The translations under genes were made by a program, and so were the position numbers. From positions 248,001 to 312,000 of the forward strand of contig JAHLKH010000002.1 of the NCBI GenBank assembly GCA_025526915.1: DNA of 64,000 nt, written 5' to 3'. Source of the DNA: Entophlyctis helioformis. Lineage: Eukaryota > Chytridiomycota > Chytridiomycetes > Chytridiales > Chytriomycetaceae. This document shows, one piece after another, positions 44,440 to 54,450 of the stretch (positions are counted from its first letter, which is position 1; each line of letters begins with the position of its first letter). The notes beneath the pieces are model-generated. The model was not told where the DNA came from. It did no database searches and saw only the letters and a program-made list of their open reading frames with translations.

Positions 44440-45013
44440 GATTCTAAATGTTGGTGGTGGTAGGCATGGCAGCATGATCTGATCGCATGAGGTGACATGC
44501 GACTTGAAAGGAAGCGGATCGGGTGCTGGAGGCTGCTGGTCGACAGGCTGATCGACTGGCGTGTGCGTCAAGTAGAGTGGCCGTTGTCCAAAAAGCAGAT
44601 GCTCCAGTGCGACCATCCCGATGTTGGTGGCTCCAAGCACATCGCGGTGGTAGACGGTCGTGCATGGTATGCACTCGTAGCGTCGCAGGTTGGTGCGGTT
44701 CTCGTATGGGATCCGCTGCTTGCACTGCGGGCACATCTGGCTGGTCAGGTTCTCGTTGCAGCGGTAGATCTGTGTGTGTGTGTGCATGATCGTGTGGTCA
44801 GTTGGTGCACAGATGGATGGATGGATGGATGGATGGACAGTGTGGCATCAGACGCACATAGGCATATCCAGACGACCGCAGATGCCTGATGAGAAACTTC
44901 TCAAACACAGCTTGCCGGCCACCTTGGCCTGTAAAGTCGATGCCAAATGCCCAGACAACATGGAACGCGACGACAAGGTTCAGTAAAGCCAAGCCACTCG
45001 CGCGCGTTGGCAT
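44440..45013 (-). pseudogene. Fanzor/TnpB-type nuclease, C-terminal remnant
   Basis: Two minus-strand segments join in phase: an upstream part with ATG 45013 (LVVAFHVVWAFGIDFTGQGG, then FEKFLIRHLRSSGYAY; donor GTGCGT at about 44865) and a downstream part starting at about 44769 (IYRCNENLTSQMCPQCKQRI). The latter has the OrfB/TnpB zinc ribbon, CPQC...CIPC, directly followed by YHRDVLGATNIG, whose Asp is the RuvC-III catalytic residue. The Glu in NENLTS lies where eukaryotic Fanzors place their relocated catalytic Glu (family knowledge, my alignment). RPL32 on the same strand ends 126 bp upstream and an in-frame stop lies near 45036, so the guide-RNA-binding and RuvC-I parts are missing. The 3' end is unresolved; the frame runs on antisense to FEN1. 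Fanzors are RNA-guided DNA nucleases; this copy is probably dead. Confidence 0.7.
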
Positions 45014-45139
45014 GGCAAAGCAATCAGGGCATATAGACTAGTGAGGATAGTGTGCACAAGTAGGCGTAGGGTGTATATATCGTAGAAGAACCCAGGTTCA
45101 TTACAATGCCAACAAGTCGATTCTCAAGGGAAGGAGAAT

Positions 45140-45745
45140 TTACTCGTTCTCAGCCGTCTGCAGTCTGGCGGCAGCGTTGGTGACCTTGACGTCGAGCTGG
45201 CGAGCGCGCTGGACAATAGCAATGCGCTTCTTGGAGCTGACGTTGTGGGCAATCTCAGCAGCGTAGACGCGGTTGTGCATGAGGAGGAGCTCAAGGTCCT
45301 GGACATTGCTGACAAGGAACTTCTTGAAGCCGTTGGGGAGGACGTGGCGGGTGTTGGCGTTGGAGCCGTAACCGATCTTGGGCATGGCGATCTGGCCCTT
45401 GAAACGGCGACGAACGCGGTTATCAATACCCTTGGGCTTTCTCCACGAAGCCTGTTGACGTTGACCATGCACGTGTGTCCATCATCAACGTCGGTTGCCG
45501 TCCACCCAGATCAGCACACGATCAGCACGGCGGATTGTTGCAGTCGTCCAGAATGTGCGTCCCAGTCATATGGTTGGACACCAAAGCATTCGCGACGGTC
45601 AGCAGTCCGATCCACAGAACCACAGCCCGCAAACAGAATGCTGCAGCCAACGTACATCGAGCTTCTTGTATCTGTCCGACTGGTGGCGGGCGAACTTCTT
45701 CGTGCGCTTCTTGACGATATCAACCTTCTTGATCGGGACGGGCAT
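45140..45745 (-). CDS. RPL32: Ribosomal protein eL32
   Basis: Exons 45656-45745 and 45140-45451 give 133 aa, the family length. The whole protein matches eL32: start [20 protein letters not shown], then [48 protein letters not shown] and ending [10 protein letters not shown]. It is a large-subunit component. The intron is 204 nt, long for this window; I looked for a boxed C/D snoRNA in it and found no convincing C-then-D order. An AG directly before ATG (ACAG|A) suggests a possible 5' UTR intron acceptor as well. Confidence 0.97.
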
Positions 45746-46754
45746 TCTGTTTTCGGTGCAGGGCAGCTGCGTTAGCCTGCGGTGATGGTTGAATGATGGC
45801 AGCCAGACGAGCCGTCAAGTCGTTGCAGGTTCTCGCAAGCGGTTGAAGCTGAATGCCGCGAGAGTGTGCAGCTGGCAAGTGCTGCAGAGGTGTGTGCGGC
45901 TGACGAGAGCGCACAGCTGGTTGGCGCAAGCGCTGGCATGTCTGCAGGTGCGGCAGTTGTCTTGCACAGTCGGTCGTGCGGCGGCTAGTCGACACGATTC
46001 GTTGTTGTTGCTGCTGCTGAATCGGTTGCTGCTCGTTGGCGCAGCCGTCGGCCAAGTCATCCATCCCATCCCATCCATCCCATCCATATGCCCAGAGCAT
46101 CCCCAGCAAGGGATGGCCTGGATGGTGGTGCAGCGTCTGTAGGGTGGTGCGTCCCGCCTGGTGCTGCTGTCGTATGCGCGCAACTCCTGCTCTGGCCACC
46201 TGTCTCTGCAACGGCTTGACGGCTCGGCTGGGCTCGTGCCAGCGACAGACTCACGTTAGGTTTGACGAGTGTGGCGAAACGGCAGAGACAAACGGCCGTG
46301 CGATTTCGATGCTGCAAAGTGAAACTGGCTCTGGCAGCCATCTGGCCAATCACAGGCCTTCATGTGACGCCACGTGACCTTGGATCACGTTGTTGGAGGT
46401 CGCGTTGCACGCGTTGGAGGGACTGCCAGTGCGGCCAGGCGTGAGTGTGTGTACATGGACGGTGTTTATAGATATCAATGAAGGTGCCGCAGACAGGTAG
46501 TTGTTGGAGAGACTGCTGCGGACGGACAGCGAAGGCCGAGGGTGCTGCAGGATCTGTGGATTCGGCGAGAGCCGTGAGGGAAAGTGCAAGGAGCGTCCAC
46601 GTCGATGCTGCATCTGGCTGCTGCTGGAACATGCTGTGCTCGACGGTGTCGTGAGTTTTTACAGGCAAGCTGCATTCGCAATGGTATCAATTGGACTCTG
46701 ATTGTTTGGCAGTAATGCATGGAGCACTGGTCTGTGTGTGTGGAATGGCATGCT

Positions 46755-46758
<4 letters not shown>

Positions 46759-46791
<33 letters not shown>
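46759..46791. repeat. (GA)n microsatellite
   Basis: About 16 uninterrupted AG units, between RPL32 and CCR4. Confidence 0.95.
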
Positions 46792-46792
<1 letters not shown>

Positions 46793-46935
46793 TTGCACAT
46801 GGCTATGCATTCGCCCATCTCTATTCATGGAGGACACACACGCACGGCCCAGCGAGACAGCAGACGCTGCTGCCTGCACCACTGCCGTTGCTGGACTCGC
46901 ATCGCGCAGTGTCTGCACCACGCAAGGGCTCTCAC

Positions 46936-46991
46936 GATCGACCAATTACAGCGATCCCACCAGGATCGACCAATCACAGCGGCTCCACCAG
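46936..46991. promoter_or_regulatory. 28-bp direct repeat with two CCAAT boxes
   Basis: Two adjacent copies (46936-46963 and 46964-46991) of a unit starting gatcgaccaat and ending ccaccag, differing at four positions. Each carries CCAAT, the NF-Y/HAP complex site, so paired binding is possible. It lies about 1.2 kb from both flanking starts. Confidence 0.5.
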
Positions 46992-47096
46992 GAGAATGGT
47001 CAAGACCCTTGTCGGGTCGCGTTGCCGCCTGCCCTCCGTCCCGGCTGAATCCAAGTGAGTCTTCCGAGCCGTGTCTGGCTTGCCGTGTCTGGCTTG

Positions 47097-47152
47097 CCTG
47101 GCTTGGACAGCCTGGCTTGGACAGCCTGGCTTGGACAGCCTGGCTTGGACGG
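47097..47152. repeat. 14-bp minisatellite, four units
   Basis: Four tandem copies of cctggcttggacag, the last with one change. Degenerate further copies follow to about 47165. Confidence 0.9.
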
Positions 47153-48219
47153 CTTGGCTTGGATGGGCAGCAAGTGGCGGCAAGTGGCAGCAGAGCAGCT
47201 GGCAGCAGAGACCGACCACCAAGCGAGACAGACAGCCGGCCGGCCAGCCAGCCAGATAGACTGATAGTCAGGCGGCTGCCCTCGGCAAGACAAGACACAG
47301 CAAGACACAGCGAGGCAAGGCGAGCCAAGGCTGGCCTGGCCCCGTCTGCAAGCACCGGCAGCACCACTAGCAGCAGCAGTCGCAGCACCATCAACAGCAG
47401 CAGCCGTGGCCGTAGCACCACCAGACTGCTCCTCCCTGCCGCCTGCGCTTCCATGCCGCCGAGCGTGCAGCCGAGTGGGGCCAGCCAGCCGAGTGGGGCC
47501 AGCCAGCCAGCCAGCACCAGCCAGCCAGCACCAGCCGCCTGTACCGCCCGTGCCGTGCGTGCGCTCTCTCCTCCAAGCGCCGCCTGTCTGCTGCTTCTCC
47601 TTCGACTGCTGCTGCTGCTCCTGCTGCTGCCCATCAGCCATCGTCGCATCATCATCACAAGCTCGTCATCACAAGCTCATCGTGCTGTGGGCCTGTCAGC
47701 GTGCCGCTTGCCCGCTTGCCCGCTCACCCGCCTGCCCGCCTGTGCCACACACCACTGACTCTGCTGCCCGTCATCACGCTCGTCTGCGCTCTTCGTCATC
47801 CTCCTCCTCCTCCTCCTCTGCTGCTGCCAGCCGTCCCGGTAAGCCATTATGGTCTGCCCATAGTGTCCCGCTGCCACCCAGCCACTCACGCTGCTTGCAA
47901 TGGTGATGTGGTGCGATACTCGGTGCGATGCTTTCCTTGCAATCCCCCTTCTCCAATCTCGCTTCGTCGGATCCCTCACTCTCGTCGGCTGCCCGTCGTC
48001 CGACAGCTGCCAACAACTACAGCCAACAACGACAGCCAACGACTCTTCGCATCACATCGCTTACACAGGCTCTTGCATCGGCCACCAACCAGTCCGCATC
48101 AGCACCTCGCCCATCATCAACATCTGCCAAAACAGCCCGCCCGCCTTGCTCGCCGGACTCTGCCTTCCGTCGCGCCTGGTATCGCCCTCTCCCCGTCCCG
48201 TCCGCTTGCATCGCTTTCA

Positions 48220-50883
48220 ATGAGCGACAAGGACGAAATATACGCAAACCCGTATCCGTTCCCGCAGCATCTGCACCATCAGCACGCCGCATCTCTCCAG
48301 GCCTTTTACCAGCAGCACTCTCCCGGTGTCTCTCTTCCGCACACCTCTGGATCGTCCCTCGCTGGATCGCCCGTCACCATGTCAAACTATCCAAACCATC
48401 AGCAGCAGCTTTTCAACGCGTCCATGGCCGGCCCCATGCAGCAGCACCGCTTTGGCATTCCGTTTGGCGGCGGTCCCAAGCTGCAGCAGTCGCTCGCACA
48501 CAACCAGCACCTGATCGGCCCGTACGGCGTCCAGATGTCGCAGCACACGGCCGGCTCCTTGGCCAATGCCGCCAGCATCTCGGCAATGGCTGGCTTGAGT
48601 CCCCACTACCAGAAGCAGCTCGAGCTGGCTCAGCAGGCCCGTCTCTCTTCTTCGCCGCACCACCATGCCAGACAGCACGCCACTGCCGCACGCGCCAGCA
48701 TCTTGGCCAATGCGAATGGAAGCGCCAGCGGCCTCAACGGAAACCTTGCTGGCAGTGGCCTGCTTGCTGCCAGCACCAGCAGCGCAATTGCCATCACCGC
48801 ACCAGGAGGAGGACCGGCCGCCAATGCAAACGGAAACAATGCGGCTGGAAACGGAACTGGCAACGGTAACGCCAACGGCAACACCACCACAACCAACAAC
48901 AACGCAGAAAACATGAACGAATCGCGCATGTCGGTTGCATCGCACACGAATGGATCGGCACAGCAGCCCTCTGAACGCGCGTCGGGATGGACTTCCATTG
49001 ACATGGGCGGCATGCTCATCCACAACATCAGCAAAGAGTTGTTTCGGTACACATTCCTCACCCACTTGTATCTCAACCACAACAACCTGATCTCGATCCC
49101 GTCCGAAATCTCCAAGCTGTGCCAACTCGCCCTCCTCAACCTCTCTGGAAACAAGCTCTCGTCCATCCCCGCCGAACTCGGTCTGGTGGTCTCTCTAAAG
49201 GAACTCCTTCTGTTTGACAATGAGCTCACGTTCCTGCCGCCCGAGCTTGGCCAGTTGTATCAGCTCGAAACGCTCGGCATTGAAGGCAATCCGCTCGGCG
49301 AGCCCATCCCGTCCCTGTTGCAAAAAGACGGCACCGTCGGCGTGATCACGTACCTCCGAGACATGTGTCCAAGTATGTGCTGACTTGTGAATGTCTCGTG
49401 TCACAGCATGGACTCACCTCGTCGGTGTTGCTGCTCACTCGCTCGCTCACTTGCTCGCGCGCTGCCAGTCGGCAATCCTCCTGCCGATCGTGAATGGGTC
49501 GTTCTTGAGGACGAAACCTACGGTGCAAACGCGATAGGTAGGCCATTTGATGGTGCTGCGGCACGGCACGGCACGGCTTCTTGGCTTCTTGACCGGCTGG
49601 CGTTTGCATGCTGACCCATGTGCTTGGCGCGATCCTCTTGCCCAGAAACGTGCACCGTCATGTGCTACAACACACTTTGCGAAAAGTACGCGTCGCCTCA
49701 GGCATACGCGTACACACCATCCTGGGCCCTGGCATGGGACTACCGCAAGGATCTAATTTTGCAAGATATTCTCAACTACAATGCAGATATTGTTTGTTTG
49801 CAGGTGAGCGCGTGGCTTGCTTGGCTCGTTGCTTGCTTGGCTGCGCTTGTCTCGTTGACGGCCTGCGACGGACTGACGTGAGTGGCCGGCCCGTGCGTGA
49901 TGCCATGGCAATGCAGGAAATGGAAATCGGGCAGTTTGAAGACTTTTTCCGAGAGCAGTTGTCGCAGCTTGCCGAGTACGACGGCGTCATTTACCCCAAG
50001 TCGCGTGCAAGGACCATGCCCGAGTTTGAGCGGCGCCAGGTGGACGGCTGCGCGACATTGTACAAGGCCAACAAGTATGCTGCGATGCCCGTTCTGATTA
50101 GCCTTGACTGTGAACGAGCGCCGCTGACGCGAGCATCATCATCTGCTGCGCGTCTGTCGCAGGTTCAAGCTCCTTGAGAAGCACAACATTGAGTTCCAGC
50201 AGGTTGTGACGCAGCGGCCCGAGCTTCGGCAGTGCGAGGACGTGCTCAACCGTGTCATGGTCAAGGACAACATTGCCGTGGTGACGTTCTTGGAGCACAA
50301 GACGACAGGCATGCGCTACATGGTCGTCAACGCGCATCTGCACTGGGACCCGGCCTACAGTGACGTCAAGCTCATCCAGACGGCGCTGATGATTGAGGAG
50401 ATGGACCGTCTCATGTCCGTGTGGCTCAAGGTGCACCCGACCGACCCGCCCAACCAGGTGCCCGCCATCCTTCTCTGCGGCGACCTCAACTCGCTGCCAG
50501 ACTCTGGCGTGTTCGAGTTCCTGTCGCGCGGCCAAGTGTCGGCAGACCACGACGACATCCGCGACTTCAAGTACAAGCCGTTTACCGACGGCGGGCTCAG
50601 CCACAAGCACGCACTCAAGTCGGCATACGCGCAGATTGAGGACCTCGGGTTCACCAACTTCACGCCCACGTTCCGCGGCATCATTGACTACATCTGGTTC
50701 TCGACCAACACGTTCACCGTCACGGGCGTGCTGTCGCATGTGGACAAGGAGTATGTCGGCCGCACCGTTGGATTCCCAAACGCCCACCACCCGTCGGACC
50801 ATATTCCGCTGGTGGCGTCGCTGCGGCCAAGACAACCTGTCGCGCCGTCCGGGCCGCGCAAAGTCAACTTTAACAACAAGTGA
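48220..50883 (+). CDS. CCR4: CCR4 deadenylase (LRR + EEP nuclease)
   Basis: Exons 48220-49372, 49469-49537, 49646-49803, 49917-50074 and 50163-50883 give 752 aa. CCR4 is the catalytic poly(A) nuclease of the CCR4-NOT complex. The N-terminal 240 residues are Gln/Asn/Ala/Gly-rich. Leucine-rich repeats at about 265-370 (FLTHLYLNHNNLISIPSEIS, LALLNLSGNKLSSIPAELG) bind CAF1/POP2; the LRR-CCR4 fusion is typical of fungi and many eukaryotes. The exonuclease-endonuclease-phosphatase domain has VMCYNTLCEKY, the catalytic Glu in CLQEMEIGQFEDFF, ILLCGDLNSLPDSGV and the terminal HHPSDHIPLVASL His-Asp pair. All key residues are present. VTS1, a specificity factor for CCR4-NOT, lies 3.5 kb downstream. Confidence 0.96.
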
Positions 50884-51194
50884 TGCTGCCAGCGTGGCTG
50901 GCCGGGGGCATTGCATCCCGCTCCCGCCCACCTTTGGCTGCCGCCCCATCTCCTGTGTGCCCATCGTTTTGCGATCTCACCCGACGCTCTCTGTCCATGT
51001 TGTTTTCTGCCTTTCACCCTTGTCTCGGTTCTCTTTCTGCACATCCCAGCAGCACCCCTTCCCGCCGGCCCGCCAGCCTTCTTTCTTCTCTCCCTTCGGA
51101 CGCACATCCCTCCCCCTCTCCTCCCACACCAACCCTTATCAAAAAAACCTACAATGTCTTTTTTTCTTTCTAGCCTGTCGTGTGGTTTGCTCTT
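50884..51194. other. Convergent intergenic region, CCR4 / CCDC115
   Basis: About 310 bp, strongly C/T-rich on the plus strand (about 50930-51170). It includes an A run near 51142 and a T run near 51156, plausible 3' UTR and poly(A) region. No gene was seen. Confidence 0.45.
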
Positions 51195-52145
51195 TCATTG
51201 CTCGCCGCCGTCTGCCTCGTTGGCTGTTGTGGAAGCAGGGTTCTGGAGAGTGTCTGCCGATCGCGACATGCGCAGATCCACCTCGAGGTCTTGGACGCGT
51301 GCCATCAACTCGCGTCTCATATTTGCGAGTGCAACAATGTGCGGCAGTCCTGTTTCAACAAACACACACTCGGTCGTTGGTCAGACGGGCTTTGGCTGGT
51401 CCAACGAGCATGCCATGGCATGACACGGCACGCGACGCTACCTGCTTTAAACGACGACTGTGAGTCGCGTAGTGCTGACGGCACCAGCACGCCGTACCAG
51501 TGCAACGGATCCCGTTCCGGCTTGGCTGTGCTCTGCGCAGGCGGTTTCGTGTCTGTTGTTGGTGGACTCGGTTTCTGCTGCGCGCGGGCTCGTCTGTTTC
51601 GGAGTGCCTGTTCTGTCTGCTCTGTCTGGGCCGTGGGCTCTGTCTGGTCTGTCTGGCCATCATCGTCGGACTTGCTCGTCGGCGCGTCGCCTGGCAGCCG
51701 GAGCTCGAACCGAGCGTCTGTGGTGTCACTGGCCAAGCGTGTCAGAAAGCAGAAGCAGACGACCAGCAGGACGACCAGCAAGACGGCAGACACACACTGT
51801 GACCAGGGCTTGCATGCGGCGGTCGTACTGGCTCCTGGTCAGCCTGCTTGGGCCGATGATGTACTTGGCTTGCGCCAGGTTGAAGAAGGCCTGTTGCCGT
51901 GTCCGCGCGCGTCAGTCACTGCGGGCAAGGGAAGGCGGCAGACGGCAGCCTACGCTGTTGAGGGTCTTGGCCAGCAGCGGCGTTTGCGCCAGGTAGTCGT
52001 CGGCAAGGTCCATGAGGCCGAGCAGCTTGGCATCGATGCGGGCGTCCAAGTCGGCGCTTGTGGTGGTGGCGGCAGCGAGCATGGCGGCGATCTTGGCGGC
52101 GTTGTCGACAAGCGAGGCAGGCGAGGCAGCCGCTCGCACACACAT
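51195..52145 (-). CDS. VMA22: CCDC115/VMA22-like V-ATPase assembly factor
   Basis: Minus-strand exons 51954-52145, 51796-51890, 51442-51728 and 51195-51349 give 242 aa. VMA22 with VMA12 and VMA21 assembles the Vo sector of the V-ATPase in the ER. Family marks are AFFNLAQAKYIIGPSRLTRS near residue 65-85 and, after an acidic disordered stretch, DPLHWYGVLVPSALRDSQSS, the signature of CCDC115, followed by a helix LPHIVALANMRRELMARVQD. Human CCDC115 is 180 aa; the extra length is in the linker. The first ATG (52145-52143) overlaps the ALG2 ATG on the other strand; a second Met 21 residues in may be used. The intron 2 donor choice (51796 rather than 51798) is needed for phase. Confidence 0.85.
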
Positions 52146-52179
52146 GGCCAGACGCACTGCACAGGGAAGCAGCCTCGGA

Positions 52180-52216
<37 letters not shown>

Positions 52217-53947
52217 CAGACGCACAGCCGGCCGCACAGCCGCAGCGGCTGCGGGTGGCCTTTGTGCACCCCGACCTCGGCATCGGTAAGCACCCGGCCG
52301 TGGCGTCGGCGGCGGCCGTCCCGCAGTGGCTCACCGTGCGCACACACACAAACACCCTCCAGGCGGCGCCGAGCGGCTCGTGGTCGATGCAGCCGCCGGC
52401 CTCCAGCGGCTGGGCCACTCGGTCGTGCTGTACACGTCGCACCACGACCCGTCCCACTGCTTCCAGGAGACGCGGGACGGCACGCTGGACGTGCGCGTGC
52501 GAGGCGACTGGCTGCCGCGTGCGCTGCTCGGCAAGGGCCACATTGTCTTTGCCATTCTGCGCAACCTGTACCTTGCCCTGACGCTCGTGCTGGCGTCGTC
52601 GGTTTCGTTGGCGTCGTACGACGTGCTGCTGGTCGATCAGCTGTCCGTGTCGATCCCCCTGCTACGGCTCACGGGTGCAAAGGTCTGCCAGTCTGCAAGT
52701 GGCATTCCCTCTTGGTGATCGTGTACGTGGGCAGGGTGCTGATCTGCACATGCGACGACAGATCCTGTTCTACTGCCACTTTCCAGACAAGCTGTTGACC
52801 ACACGGACATCGCTGGCCAAGCAGCTGTACCGCATACCGATCGACTTTGTCGAAGAAATGACCACCAGTGAGTCCACAGCGTGGACCTGGTCTGCCCGCA
52901 GCAGCAGCATCTGACACAGTGAACAGAAATGGCAGACGATATCGTGGTCAATAGTCAATTCACCGCGTCGGTATTCGGGGCCTCGTTCAAGCGCATCAGC
53001 AAGACACCTGATGTGCTGTATCCGGGCATTCATCTTGACTCGTACTCGGCGACTGTTGATCCGGCCAGCCCGGCCATCAAGACGCTCGTCTCGTATGTGC
53101 ACTTGGACGCATGTCGTCTGGCGCGTGAGCTAAGAATGCCGTCCATGGCGTAGGAACAAGACGACGATTGTGTCGATCAACCGGTTTGAGCGCAAGAAGA
53201 ACATTGGCCTCGCGATTCGTGCATTTGCACTGTTGCGCACACAGGCGGCCGCCCAGTTTCCGTCTCTGCGGCTGGTGATTGCAGGTCAGACGCAACGCCA
53301 AGTGCCGCACATGCCGACCGGGGGAATCCCAAACTGACAGGCTGTGGTGCATGGCAGGCGGCTATGACAAACGCGTCGCGGAAAACGTGGAGCATCTGCA
53401 GGAGCTGGTGAGCCTCGCCCACGAACTTGAGCTGAGCACCTTTATCATGGACACCAAGGACGCCACACCGCAGCCCACAAGCCAAGTCGTCTTTTTGCCA
53501 TCGTTCAACGAGGCGCAGCGCACGTATCTCCTGGCGTCGTCGCTGTGCCTCGTCTACACGCCTAGCAACGAGCATTTTGGCATTGTGCCCATCGAGGCCA
53601 TGGTTGCCCAGCTGCCCGTGGTCGCTGTCAACTCGGGCGGGCCCACCGAGACCGTCCAGCACGGCCGCACGGGGTTCCTCTGCGAGCCGACCGAATCGTC
53701 GTTTGCGGATGCGCTGACGCGGCTTGTCACGGGCGAGCACAGCAAGCAGACCATGGGTGCGGCTGGACGACGCCGTGTGGTCGAGGGGTTCACACTGGAC
53801 GTGTTTGTCGGGCGACTCGAGCAGATCCTATATGGCGTGCTCAGGGGACGGAACGCTGAAGCCGAGTCTGCATTCTATGGGCTCGTTGGTGTCGTTGTCC
53901 TGGTGGTTGTCGCGTGCGTGTCGGCAGGTGTTCTGTATGGGCGCTGA
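52144..53947 (+). CDS. ALG2: ALG2 alpha-1,3/1,6-mannosyltransferase
   Basis: Exons 52144-52285, 52363-52682, 52762-52867, 52927-53092, 53154-53284 and 53358-53947 give 484 aa. ALG2 adds the second and third mannose to the dolichol-linked oligosaccharide on the cytosolic face of the ER. A Ser-rich N-terminal extension from a CAG/AGC repeat (about 52182-52212) precedes the GT-B fold: [30 protein letters not shown], the sugar-nucleotide domain TTIVSINRFERKKNIGLAIR, and the EX7E motif in NEHFGIVPIEAM. A C-terminal hydrophobic helix (GLVGVVVLVVVACVSAGVLY) is present, as in fungal ALG2. The start codon overlaps that of VMA22 in a shared CATG. Confidence 0.96.
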
Positions 53948-54450
53948 CGCCGTGGGCCAGGAGCCCCCAATAAAGGGTCATGGGCCAGTGATTGGCGCAG
54001 TGGCTGCTGCACCAAACGAGGTCAGGACGCGACCACCGACGCGACCACCAACGCGACCAAGCGATCCAGACGGCCGTTTGGCGTGGGTGTGTGCCGGCGT
54101 GGCGACGGCCGAGCAGCACGAGCGCCTCCATCCAGCGCACAGGCGAGCAGGCGCCAGCCAGCCTCGCTGCCACCAGACGGCCACAGGACGGCGCCGTCTG
54201 CACGGGGCAGCATACGCAGCAGCCTTGGCGACGCCCGATTGCGCGCCGCCGCGCCATCTTTGCCCGCCTCAAAGCAACGCCGGTCCACGGGCCAACCGTC
54301 GGCAACGCAGCAGCAGCAGCAGCAGCAGAACAGACGCACGCACACGCACGCACACACGCACGGACAGACCTGCTCGGCATCCGTCCTCCCACCGCCTGCT
54401 CACCACCGCCCGCCTTCCAGCCTTCCAGCCCCTCGCCAGCCGCCCGCAGT
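53948..54450. promoter_or_regulatory. Intergenic region, ALG2 to VTS1
   Basis: About 500 bp between genes on the same strand. It carries an AATAAA signal at 53969-53974 (probable ALG2 end), CA-rich tracts (54330-54360) and an AGC repeat (54308-54328). No gene was recognised. Confidence 0.4.

Larger units (their letters stand above)
45746..48219. other. Long intergenic region, RPL32 / CCR4, repeat-rich
   Basis: About 2.5 kb between divergent genes. It holds a (GA)n microsatellite (46759-46791), a 28-bp direct repeat carrying CCAAT boxes (46936-46991), a 14-bp minisatellite of four units (47097-47152), and Ala/Pro-like GC-rich simple sequence to about 47830. Long open frames here (for example 46691-47758) are made of simple repeats and share no family pattern. 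An E-box-like CACGTG lies at about 46371. Much of this is probably promoter and 5' UTR. Confidence 0.5.

Noticed and set aside
43741..44440. Extension of the Fanzor-like frame antisense to FEN1
   Set aside because: The open frame continues, but the sequence lacks Fanzor features and lies opposite conserved FEN1 exons, so it is probably shadow.
45452..45655. snoRNA inside the RPL32 intron
   Set aside because: A TGATGA-like box C occurs near the 3' end but no CTGA box D follows it in the right order.
47097..47152. CRISPR-like array
   Set aside because: Four perfect 14-bp units without spacers: a minisatellite, and the genome is eukaryotic.
46691..47758. 355-codon frame between RPL32 and CCR4
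   Set aside because: It reads through a GA microsatellite and a minisatellite and has no family pattern.
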